Below are positions 7,421 to 14,892 of a stretch of DNA of 15,884 nt, piece by piece. The translations under genes were made by a program, and so were the position numbers. The DNA lies in assembly GCA_902797565.1 (NCBI GenBank), contig CADBTO010000200.1:1-15884 (forward strand), in the 5' to 3' direction. The stretch comes from an uncultured Lachnospiraceae bacterium (GTDB lineage Bacteria; Bacillota; Clostridia; Lachnospirales; Lachnospiraceae). Below the pieces are notes generated by a model that searched no databases, was not told the DNA's origin, and saw only the letters and a list, made by a program, of their open reading frames with translations. Each line of letters begins with the position of its first letter. Positions within the stretch are counted from its first letter, which is position 1.

Positions 7421-8584
7421 ATGTATAATTATCACTGCTTAAACGCCATCTCCCGGAAGGGGACAGACAAGTTTTCAACGAACTATAAAGAAACAAAGAA
7501 TATCGCGGAAGCGGAAGCAATTCTGGTGCGTTCGGCGAAGATGCATGACTTGGAGTTTTCGGACAAGCTTCTCGCAATCGCCCGTGCCGGCGCGGGGGTG
7601 AACAACATTCCGCTGGAGCGCTGCGCGAAACAGGGGATCGTTGTTTTCAACACGCCCGGCGCGAATGCAAATGCCGTGAAAGAAATGGTATTTGCCGGGA
7701 TGCTGATCGCCAGCCGTGATATCGTGGGCGGCGCGAACTGGGTGGAAGCGAACAAAGAAGACGCGAATATCTCCAAGAATATGGAGAGCGCGAAAAAGAA
7801 TTTTGCAGGTATTGAGATCAGCGGCAAAAAACTCGGCGTGATCGGGCTTGGCGCGATCGGCGTGCTTGTGGCGAATGCGGCGACCCATATGGGGATGGAA
7901 GTTTATGGCTATGATCCGTATATTTCTGTGAATGCGGCGTGGAATTTGTCACGGAGCGTGAAGCATATCAATAATCTGGATGATATTTTCAGAGAATGTG
8001 ATTTCATTACGGTCCATGTACCGCTTTTGGAGAATACGCGCAAGATGGTCGGGCGTCCGCAGATTGAGATGATGAAGCGCGGCACCGTGATCCTGAATTT
8101 CGCGCGGGATCTTCTGGTGGATGAGGATGCGGTATGCGACGCGCTTGCATCCGGCAAGCTTCGCCATTATGTCACAGACTTCCCGAATCCGAAGACAGCA
8201 GGTGCGCCGGGAGTCATTGCAACGCCGCATCTGGGCGCGTCCACCGAGGAAGCGGAAGAAAACTGCGCGGAGATGGCTGTGGAAGAGATTATGGATTATC
8301 TGGAAAATGGAAATATCCGGAATTCCGTGAACTTCCCGCGCTGTGATATGGGCCGGTGCACAGGTGCCGGGCGGATTGCGGTCATGCACGAGAACACGAA
8401 GGGTGTGATTGCAAAGTATACCACAATTTTAGGAGACGCAGACATCAACGTATCCGACATGATGAACAAGAGCCGCGGCGAATTTGCATATACGCTGATG
8501 GATCTGGACAGTCCGGTTACAGAGGCGGTCATCGAGAAGCTTTCCGCAGTCGAAGAAGTGATCCGGATTCGGGTGGTGAAATAA
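7421..8584 (+). CDS. serA: D-3-phosphoglycerate dehydrogenase with C-terminal ACT domain
   Basis: This encodes 387 residues. It oxidises 3-phosphoglycerate to 3-phosphohydroxypyruvate with NAD+, the entry to serine synthesis. An N-terminal substrate domain has RAGAGVNNIPLE and FNTPGANANAVKEM. The Rossmann domain has GLGAIG (142-147), the active-site Arg229 in NFARDLLVDE, and His270 in TPHLGASTEEAEENCA. A C-terminal ACT domain (about 318-387) suggests feedback control by serine. The DVFxxEP stretch that normally carries the catalytic Glu is replaced by a shorter TDFPNPK, without a Glu there. AGGAGAG (7407-7413) precedes the ATG by seven bases. It sits between serC and a DUF1015 gene that starts one base after its stop. 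Confidence 0.93.
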   Translation: MYNYHCLNAISRKGTDKFSTNYKETKNIAEAEAILVRSAKMHDLEFSDKLLAIARAGAGVNNIPLERCAKQGIVVFNTPGANANAVKEMVFAGMLIASRDIVGGANWVEANKEDANISKNMESAKKNFAGIEISGKKLGVIGLGAIGVLVANAATHMGMEVYGYDPYISVNAAWNLSRSVKHINNLDDIFRECDFITVHVPLLENTRKMVGRPQIEMMKRGTVILNFARDLLVDEDAVCDALASGKLRHYVTDFPNPKTAGAPGVIATPHLGASTEEAEENCAEMAVEEIMDYLENGNIRNSVNFPRCDMGRCTGAGRIAVMHENTKGVIAKYTTILGDADINVSDMMNKSRGEFAYTLMDLDSPVTEAVIEKLSAVEEVIRIRVVK

Positions 8585-8585
8585 T

Positions 8586-9827
8586 ATGGCAAAATTAAAG
8601 CCTTTTCGGGCGATTCGCCCCAGGGCAGATCTGGCGTCTACGATCGCCGCTCTGCCCTATGATGTATATTCCAGAAAGGAAGCGACGGATTTTGTCAAGA
8701 CCCATCGCGGAAGCTTCCTGGCGATTGACCGTGCGGAGACCGGTCTGCCTGCAAGCGTGGACACCTATGACGAGGCGGTTTATGAGCGTGCGGCAAGCCT
8801 GCTTTCGGAGTGGCGGGAGAATGGTTCCTATATCCAGGAGGAGGCGCCTGCCTTTTATCTGTATGAGCTGGTCATGAAAGGAAGGAGCCAGTGCGGGATC
8901 GTCGGGCTTGCAAGTATTGACGATTACGAGCAGGGCGTGATCAAAAAACATGAGAACACGCTGGCTGCGAAGGAAGCAGACCGCATCCGCCATATCGAGG
9001 TGACACAGGCGCAGACGGGGCCGATCTTCCTTGCATACCGCAGGCAGGAGCGGCTGGCCGGCCTGATCGCGTCGGTTCGGGAAACGGAGCCGGTGTATGA
9101 TTTCGTGGATGAAGAGGATGTCCGTCAGCGGGTCTGGATTATTTCGCGGCCGGAGTGGATCCAGACGATCCAGGATGAATTTGAAAAAATTCCTTCTATA
9201 TATATAGCAGACGGACACCACCGTGCCGCGTCTGCTGTCCGTGTGGGGCAGAAGCAGCGCGCAGCGCATCCGGATTATACCGGAGAGGAAGAATGGAACA
9301 GCTTTTTGTCGGTATTATTTGCTGATGAAGAGCTGAACCTGATGGACTACAACCGTGTGGTAAAGGATCTGAATGGCCTGTCTTCCCAGGAATTTCGTGC
9401 AGAAATTTCAAAAGTGGCAGAGGAGATTATGTCTGATTCGATCCCACTCCGTCCGAAGCAAAAAGGAGAGTTTTCGCTTTGTATTGGCGGCATGTGGTTT
9501 TTGTATGCCTTCCGTCCGGAATATCGGAACAATGATCCTGTGGATGGGCTGGATGTTGCACTGATGCAGGAGCATATTTTTTCACCGATCCTGGGAATTG
9601 AAAATCCCAAAGAGGATCCAAGGATTGATTTTGTTGGAGGCATCCGTGGACTGTCAGAACTTGAACGCAGGTGCCGGATGGATGCAGCGGCAGGGTTTGC
9701 CCTGTATCCCGTGGCGATTTCGGAACTTTTTGCGGTGGCAGACGCGGGACGCTTGATGCCGCCGAAGTCCACCTGGTTTGAGCCGAAGCTGCGGAGCGGT
9801 TTGTTCATCCACGATATCAGCGGGTGA
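8586..9827 (+). CDS. DUF1015 family protein in a serine biosynthesis operon
   Basis: This encodes 413 residues, full length for the DUF1015 family. Family hallmarks seen are the start LKPFRAIRPR with AALPYDVYSRKEA, the KKHENT motif (His122, Glu123), QTGPIFLAY, the ADGHHRAASA motif (Asp209 to Arg213) and a C-terminal KSTWFEPKLRSGLFIHDI. No signal peptide or membrane span is visible, so it should be cytosolic. It starts one base after serA, with only a weak GGTGG upstream, so its translation is probably coupled to serA. The biochemical role is not established to my knowledge. The DGHHR block and the position after serC-serA suggest phosphoserine chemistry, perhaps related to ParB/SerK-like serine kinases, but that is inference. 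Family call is sure; function is not. Confidence 0.88.
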   Translation: MAKLKPFRAIRPRADLASTIAALPYDVYSRKEATDFVKTHRGSFLAIDRAETGLPASVDTYDEAVYERAASLLSEWRENGSYIQEEAPAFYLYELVMKGRSQCGIVGLASIDDYEQGVIKKHENTLAAKEADRIRHIEVTQAQTGPIFLAYRRQERLAGLIASVRETEPVYDFVDEEDVRQRVWIISRPEWIQTIQDEFEKIPSIYIADGHHRAASAVRVGQKQRAAHPDYTGEEEWNSFLSVLFADEELNLMDYNRVVKDLNGLSSQEFRAEISKVAEEIMSDSIPLRPKQKGEFSLCIGGMWFLYAFRPEYRNNDPVDGLDVALMQEHIFSPILGIENPKEDPRIDFVGGIRGLSELERRCRMDAAAGFALYPVAISELFAVADAGRLMPPKSTWFEPKLRSGLFIHDISG

Positions 9828-9853
9828 ACATCGAAAGGGGGACAGATGGCTGT

Positions 9854-10807
9854 ATGATAAACACGTATTTGCCCCGGATCCTGCTTTCTGTTGATGCCGG
9901 TGAAGCGGCGGAAAAAATCCAGAAGGCAGGCGAGGACATTGCGCAGGAGGTCACGGATACCGTGACACAGTCTGTCAACGATGGAACGGGCCTGCTGCAG
10001 ACCTGGCTGACCGGTGTGCGGAGCGACGCAATTTCGCTCTGCTGGAGTTCCTTCCTTGCATTAGTATGCTATTTCTTTGGGGTACGGATTGTCCGCGGGC
10101 TTTCGTCCTGGCTGAAGAAGGGGATGATGAAGCGCGGCGTGGACACCGGGGTCTGCCAGTTCCTGGAGGCCGTGCTGAAGATTGCGGGCTATGGTCTGCT
10201 GCTGGTCCTGATCCTGGGCATCTTTGGAATTGCGCCAACGTCCATCGCGGCGGCGGTTGCCTCGATGGGTCTGACGGCAGGGCTTGCCTTGCAGGGGGCG
10301 CTGTCAAACTTTGCAGGCGGCATCCTGATTCTGATGCTCAAGCCATTCGTGGTCGGGGATTATATTTATGAAGATACCCATGGCAATGAGGGTAATGTCA
10401 AGGAGATTTCGATCTTTTATACGAAGCTGATCACGATTGATAACAAATTGATTGTAATACCAAATGGTGTACTTGCAAATACGTCGCTGAAGAACTATAC
10501 ATCCAGCGGCAAGCGGCAGGAGGATATCAAGATTACACTTGCATACAGCACGGATTTGCAGATTGCGAAGCAGATCCTTGCGCGGGTGATTATGGAATGC
10601 AGCCGCAGGCTGGAAGGAGAAGATGTCCTTGTCTATGTGTCGGAACTGGGTTCTGACGGAATTGACGTCGGGATGCGTTTCTGGGTGCGGGCAGATGATT
10701 ATTGGCCTGTGCGCTGGGAAACACTGGAACGCGCGAAAGGGGAACTGGACGCAGCAGGCATCGAAATTCCTTATCACCAGATGGATGTACATATTCAGAA
10801 TGACTGA
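9854..10807 (+). CDS. mscS: MscS-family small-conductance mechanosensitive channel
   Basis: This encodes 317 residues from the ATG at 9854. It is an inner-membrane channel that opens under membrane tension and releases solutes on osmotic downshift. An amphipathic N-terminal stretch with a TDTVTQSVND region (about 15-50) precedes TM1 (about 60-82), TM2 (about 105-126) and the pore-lining Gly/Ala-rich TM3 (about 130-163: SMGLTAGLALQGALSNFAGGILILMLKPF). The cytoplasmic beta domain follows, with VGDYIYEDTHGNEGNVKEIS and VIPNGVLANTSLKNYT. AAGGGGG (9835-9841) lies about a dozen bases before this ATG. A GTG at 9824 overlapping the previous stop would add ten residues but has no ribosome site. It ends the amino-acid gene run. 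Confidence 0.92.
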   Translation: MINTYLPRILLSVDAGEAAEKIQKAGEDIAQEVTDTVTQSVNDGTGLLQTWLTGVRSDAISLCWSSFLALVCYFFGVRIVRGLSSWLKKGMMKRGVDTGVCQFLEAVLKIAGYGLLLVLILGIFGIAPTSIAAAVASMGLTAGLALQGALSNFAGGILILMLKPFVVGDYIYEDTHGNEGNVKEISIFYTKLITIDNKLIVIPNGVLANTSLKNYTSSGKRQEDIKITLAYSTDLQIAKQILARVIMECSRRLEGEDVLVYVSELGSDGIDVGMRFWVRADDYWPVRWETLERAKGELDAAGIEIPYHQMDVHIQND

Positions 10808-10820
10808 TTCGCCGGACGGA

Positions 10821-10848
10821 GTGTTAGGAGCACACGAAGGAGTTCTCC
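10821..10848 (+). repeat. Copy A of a 28-nt RBS-bearing direct repeat
   Basis: It starts GTGTTAGGAGCACAC, goes on with AAGGAG and ends in CTCC. It matches copy B (10975-11002) at 25 of 28 positions. Unlike copy B, no start codon follows, so its AAGGAG is not a working ribosome site. The copy begins 14 bases after the mscS stop codon. Confidence 0.75.
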
Positions 10849-10926
10849 CTAAACTCCGACTGTGCGAAGATCGTCAGACGGAGTGAGGTTCGGAGCGAAG
10901 CGACGCATCCTCACGCAGTCACAGAA

Positions 10927-10965
10927 GAGGTAACATTGTCCTGCGCAGCAGGGCAATGTAACCTC
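10927..10965. repeat. 18-bp hairpin with one mismatch and a three-base loop
   Basis: GAGGTAACATTG (10927-10938) pairs with CAATGTAACCTC (10954-10965) with a single A-A mismatch. TCCTGC (10939-10944) pairs with GCAGGG (10948-10953) including one T-G wobble, leaving a GCA loop. No T run follows on either strand, so it is not a usual intrinsic terminator. It lies between the two 28-nt repeats and could stabilise or block an mRNA leader. Confidence 0.7.
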
Positions 10966-10974
10966 AGTATCGAG

Positions 10975-11002
10975 GTGTTAGAAGCACACAAAGGAGTTCT
11001 AC
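10975..11002 (+). repeat. Copy B of the 28-nt repeat, containing the M16C ribosome site
   Basis: It begins GTGTTAGAAGCACAC and contains AAGGAG (10991-10996), ten bases before the ATG at 11007, so this copy supplies the ribosome binding site of the peptidase gene. It differs from copy A at three positions. GTGT and ACAC within it can form a small stem just before the ribosome site. Confidence 0.75.
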
Positions 11003-11006
11003 CATC

Positions 11007-13922
11007 ATGAAAGAATTACCGAAGGCGTATGATCTGATCGGCCGGACGGGTCTCGGGGATATCCATTCCGTCGGTTATATCGTGCGGCACCGGAGCAGCG
11101 GCGCAACCCTTGCCCTGGTGGAGAATGATGATGACAATAAAGTGTTTTACATTGCCTTCCGCACGCCGCCGGAGGATTCCACCGGAGTGGCGCATATCAT
11201 CGAGCATTCCGTGCTCTGTGGTTCCCAGAAATATCCGGTGAAGGATCCCTTTGTGGAGCTGGTGAAGGGATCCTTGAACACCTTTTTGAATGCGATGACC
11301 TACCCGGATAAGACCGTTTATCCGGTGGCGAGCGAAAACGATGCGGATTTCAAAAATCTGATGGACGTCTATATGGACGCGGTGCTGCGTCCGAATATCT
11401 ATGCGCGCCGTGAGATCTTCCAGCAGGAAGGCTGGCATTATGAGCTGGAATCGCCGGAGGCGGATCTGTTGATCAACGGCGTGGTCTATAATGAGATGAA
11501 GGGTGCTTTTTCTTCACCGGACGACGTGCTGTCCCGGGAGGTACTCAATTCCCTGTTCCCGGATACAGCATATAGTGTGGAATCCGGTGGAGATCCCAAA
11601 GATATTCCCAATCTGACTTATGAACAGTTCCTGGATTTCCATGGCCGTTATTACCATCCCTGCAATTCCTATATCTATCTTTATGGGAATATGGATTTCA
11701 CGGAACGCCTGGAATATCTGGATCGTGAATACCTGTCAAAATACGATGCGATTGATCTGGATTCCGAGATCAAAAAGCAGGAGGAGTTTGCGCAGAAACG
11801 GATCGTCGTGAAAAACTATCCGATTCCGGAGGGCGAGGATTCGAAGAACAAGACCTATCTGTCAGAGAGTTTTGTGATTGATACGTCGCTGAATGCTGAG
11901 CTGTACCAGGCGTTTGATATCCTGGATTATGCCCTGCTGTCCGCGCCGGGTGCACCGCTCAAGCAGGCACTGATTGATGCAGGGATCGTCGAGGATATCA
12001 GCGGCGGGTTTGTTGCAAGCATTTACCAGCCGTATTTTTCCATCGTGGCAAAGGGGACGAACCTGGAACGGCGGGACGAGTTCGTTTCTGTGATTGAAAA
12101 GGCGCTGAGGGCGCAGGTGGAACATGGCATTGATGAAAAAGCATTGCTTGCCGCAATCAATTCCTCGGAGTTCCGGTTCCGGGAAGCGGATTTCGGGGCC
12201 TATCCGAAAGGACTGATGTATGGGCTTTCGATGCTGGATAGCTGGCTTTATGACAAGAAACAGCCGTTTTTGCACCTGTTTGCGCTGGGCGTGCTTTCAG
12301 ATCTGAAGAAAAAAGTTGGCACCGGGTATTTTGAGGAACTGATCGAGCGTTATCTGTTGTCCAACCATCATGCTTCGATCGTCTGTGTATGTCCGAAGGC
12401 CAATCTTGCGGCGGAAGAGGATCATCGGCTCCGCAGTGAACTGGCACGCTACAAGGCGTCGCTTACTCCGGAAGAGGTTGCGCAGCTTGTAGAGAGTACG
12501 CATCATCTGGAGGAATACCAGGATGAACCGAGTACGCCGGAGGAACTGCTGTCAATCCCGATGCTTTCCCGCAGTGACCTGCGGAAGGAGATCCGCCCGA
12601 TCCATTATACGGAACTTGAGTTGGATGGGATTTCGGCATTACATGTGGACACGGAAACGAGCGGGATTCAATATATCGACGTGCTGTTTGACGTATCGGA
12701 TCTGGCGATGGAGGACGTGCCGCTGCTCGCGTTTGCGCTCCACAGCCTTACGCTGGTCGATACGAAGGACTATTCCTACAAGGAACTTTCCAATGAGATC
12801 AACCTGTATACTGGCGGCATTTCTGTAGACCTGCGCGTCTGTGAGAGAGAGGACGGCAGCGGAGCGACAAAGCTTTATATAGAAGCAAAGGCAAAGTTCC
12901 TGTATGAGAACATGGAGAAGGCATTTGCCATTCTCCAGTCAATCCTTCTGGATTCGGATTTTTCAGACAAAAAGCGTTTGAAGGAACTGGTCAATGAGGA
13001 AAAGAGCGCGATGCAGCGCCGTATTATGACGGCGGGCAACGCGATTGCAGCCTCCCGCGCAGGAGCCGCGTTCCGGAAAATCTACGCAGTTCTGGACGCA
13101 GAGGGCGGTGCGGATTATTTTGATTTCCTGTTTGACGCGGCGGAACATTTTGATGATCGCGTGGAAGGCCTGCAGAAGCGGATCCGTGAACTGTTTGCGC
13201 GTGTCCTGGTACAGCAGCGTCTTCTGGTCAGCACGACAGGGAAGAACCGGGCGATCGAGAATGTCCGGGCATACCTTCCGAAACTCAGGGAAGCAATGCC
13301 CGAAGGGAGTCCGGCGGAACCGGAGCAGCCATTTGTTCCAACAGCCAAAAACACGGGGTACAAGACAGCGAGCACGGTGAACTATGTGGCACGCGCGGGA
13401 AGTTTTGCCGCGGGCGGCCATGCATTCAACGGGGCGATGCGGATCCTGCGGGTTATTTTGAGTTATGATTACCTGTGGCTGAATATCCGGATGAAGGGCG
13501 GCGCATACGGCTGTATGAGTAACTTCACACGCAGCGGCTGCATGGCGCTGGCGTCTTACCGGGATCCCAACCTGCGGGATACGGATGCAGTATTTGCGCA
13601 TACGCCGGAATATATCGAGGCGTTTGCAGCAGATGAACGGGAAATGACGAAGTATATTATTGGAGCGATCTCTTCGCTGGATACGCCGTTGACGCCCTAT
13701 CTGGACGGGCAGCGCTCACTGGCAGCGTACCTGACCGGCATCACGGCGATGCGCCTGCAGCAGGAGCGTGATGAAGTGATCGGTGCACAGCCGGGGGATA
13801 TCCGTGCGCTGGCTGATGCCGTGCGGGAAGCACTGTCCCAGAATCATAGAGTGGTAGTAGGGAATGAGCACGCCATTGAGGAAGCGGCGGATTTATTTGA
13901 GGAGACTAGAAAGATTGGATGA
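11007..13922 (+). CDS. M16C-family zinc metallopeptidase (PreP/falcilysin type)
   Basis: This encodes 971 residues, the full length of the presequence-protease subfamily, which folds as two homologous halves closing round a chamber and cuts unstructured peptides. The inverted zinc motif HIIEH (His63, Glu66, His67) lies in the N-terminal half, with the distal ligand Glu163 in VVYNEMKG. FVELVKGSLNTFLNAMTYPDKTVYPV is typical of M16C. The C-terminal half contains the RMKGGAYGC segment (about 831-839), a substrate-contacting Arg/Tyr region in this family. No signal peptide is seen, so it probably acts in the cytosol on peptide remnants. Its end overlaps the probable start of era by eight bases. 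Confidence 0.92.
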   Translation: MKELPKAYDLIGRTGLGDIHSVGYIVRHRSSGATLALVENDDDNKVFYIAFRTPPEDSTGVAHIIEHSVLCGSQKYPVKDPFVELVKGSLNTFLNAMTYPDKTVYPVASENDADFKNLMDVYMDAVLRPNIYARREIFQQEGWHYELESPEADLLINGVVYNEMKGAFSSPDDVLSREVLNSLFPDTAYSVESGGDPKDIPNLTYEQFLDFHGRYYHPCNSYIYLYGNMDFTERLEYLDREYLSKYDAIDLDSEIKKQEEFAQKRIVVKNYPIPEGEDSKNKTYLSESFVIDTSLNAELYQAFDILDYALLSAPGAPLKQALIDAGIVEDISGGFVASIYQPYFSIVAKGTNLERRDEFVSVIEKALRAQVEHGIDEKALLAAINSSEFRFREADFGAYPKGLMYGLSMLDSWLYDKKQPFLHLFALGVLSDLKKKVGTGYFEELIERYLLSNHHASIVCVCPKANLAAEEDHRLRSELARYKASLTPEEVAQLVESTHHLEEYQDEPSTPEELLSIPMLSRSDLRKEIRPIHYTELELDGISALHVDTETSGIQYIDVLFDVSDLAMEDVPLLAFALHSLTLVDTKDYSYKELSNEINLYTGGISVDLRVCEREDGSGATKLYIEAKAKFLYENMEKAFAILQSILLDSDFSDKKRLKELVNEEKSAMQRRIMTAGNAIAASRAGAAFRKIYAVLDAEGGADYFDFLFDAAEHFDDRVEGLQKRIRELFARVLVQQRLLVSTTGKNRAIENVRAYLPKLREAMPEGSPAEPEQPFVPTAKNTGYKTASTVNYVARAGSFAAGGHAFNGAMRILRVILSYDYLWLNIRMKGGAYGCMSNFTRSGCMALASYRDPNLRDTDAVFAHTPEYIEAFAADEREMTKYIIGAISSLDTPLTPYLDGQRSLAAYLTGITAMRLQQERDEVIGAQPGDIRALADAVREALSQNHRVVVGNEHAIEEAADLFEETRKIG

Positions 13923-14892
13923 GCATCATAATCATTTTATTATTGAAGAAGATCATACAAGAGAGACAGGGCAGGCGAATGGCAACACAAGTATCACAAA
14001 ATCCGGATTTGCGACGATCATCGGAAGGCCGAACGTGGGGAAATCGACGCTGGTCAACCACCTTGTGGGACAAAAAATCGCGATTACATCGGCAAAGCCG
14101 CAGACGACCCGCAACCGTATCCAGTGCGTCCTGACAGAGGAGCGCGGGCAGATTGTTTTTCTGGATACGCCGGGTGTACAGAAGGCAAAAAATAAGCTTG
14201 GAAAATATATGGAAAGCGCCACATTCGGAGCACTTCGAGGGATAGATCTGGTACTTTGGATGGTGGAGCCGGACAAGCGCGTTGGGGAGAAGGATCGCGC
14301 GATCGCAGAGCGTCTGGCCAGGGAAACCGTGCCGGTTCTGCTTTTGATCAACAAGGTTGACACGATCCCCAAGGACGAGCTGCTGCCTGTAATAGCAGCA
14401 TTCCAGGATGTATTGGATTTTGCGGAGATCATTCCGGTTTCCGCAAAGACCGGGGAAGGCTGTGAGGATCTGGTTGATACGGTATTCCGTTACTTGCCAT
14501 ACGGACCGATGTATTTTGATCCGGATACCATAACAGACCAGCCGCAGCGTGCGATTTGTGCGGAAATTGTCCGTGAGAAAGCACTCCATGTGCTGGAGGA
14601 TGAGGTGCCCCATGGCATTGCGGTTTTGATTGATAAGATGAAGCTGCGCCGGGGCAAGCCGCTTTATGATATTGACGCGACGATTGTTTGCGAGCGTGAA
14701 GGACATAAAGGGATCATCATTGGAAAAAAAGGCACACGGCTCAAGGAGATTGGCAGCCGGGCGCGTTACGAGATGGAACAGAGCCTTGGGAAAAAAGTGA
14801 ATCTGAAACTTTGGGTCAAGGTGCGGGAACGGTGGCGTGATAATGAGGTCCTGATGAAAAACTACGGCTACCGAAAGGATGATTTGGAATAA
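13915..14892 (+). CDS. era: GTPase Era
   Basis: Era is an essential GTPase that binds the 3' end of 16S rRNA in 30S maturation. With the TTG at 13915 the protein has 325 residues. GTPase motifs are G1 GRPNVGKST (37-45), G2 in TTRNRIQCV, G3 DTPGVQ, G4 NKVD and G5 SAKTGEG. A C-terminal KH domain carries HKGIIIGKKGTRLKEIGSR (about 263-281). The start is uncertain. TTG 13915 has AGGAG (13900-13904) ten bases upstream; ATG 13864 would overlap the peptidase gene by 59 bases. Either gives about 30 or more extra residues before the conserved KSGFATIIGRPN. A typical start, MATQVSQ, lies out of frame at 13979. recO follows directly. Confidence 0.93.
   Translation: MDEHHNHFIIEEDHTRETGQANGNTSITKSGFATIIGRPNVGKSTLVNHLVGQKIAITSAKPQTTRNRIQCVLTEERGQIVFLDTPGVQKAKNKLGKYMESATFGALRGIDLVLWMVEPDKRVGEKDRAIAERLARETVPVLLLINKVDTIPKDELLPVIAAFQDVLDFAEIIPVSAKTGEGCEDLVDTVFRYLPYGPMYFDPDTITDQPQRAICAEIVREKALHVLEDEVPHGIAVLIDKMKLRRGKPLYDIDATIVCEREGHKGIIIGKKGTRLKEIGSRARYEMEQSLGKKVNLKLWVKVRERWRDNEVLMKNYGYRKDDLE

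Larger units (their letters stand above)
10808..11006. other. Structured 199-bp intergenic region, no gene
   Basis: No plausible ORF, tRNA or clear promoter is seen. The segment holds two 28-nt near-copies at its ends, a 9-bp direct repeat GACGGAGTG (10815-10823 and 10877-10885), a GTGAGG/CCTCAC inverted repeat (10884-10889 with 10908-10913) enclosing a smaller TTCG/CGAA pair, and a long hairpin at 10927-10965. The internal symmetry is far denser than anywhere else in the window. It may be a small non-coding repeat family member or a structured mRNA leader of the M16C gene. Confidence 0.55.

Noticed and set aside
9824-9853. GTG start for mscS overlapping the previous stop codon
   Set aside because: There is no ribosome site upstream, whereas AAGGGGG (9835-9841) is suitably placed for the ATG at 9854. 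The GTG cannot be fully excluded because stop-start overlap can couple translation.
10820-10860. Intrinsic terminator after mscS
   Set aside because: An imperfect stem can form between CGGAGTGTTAGGAG and CTCCCTAAACTCCG, but it has a bulge and mismatch and no T run follows.
13979-14001. Programmed -1 frameshift joining MATQVSQ to Era
   Set aside because: The site CACAAAATCC is not a proper X XXY YYZ slippery heptamer, since the P-site codon cannot re-pair after a -1 slip. An indel or an upstream start is simpler.
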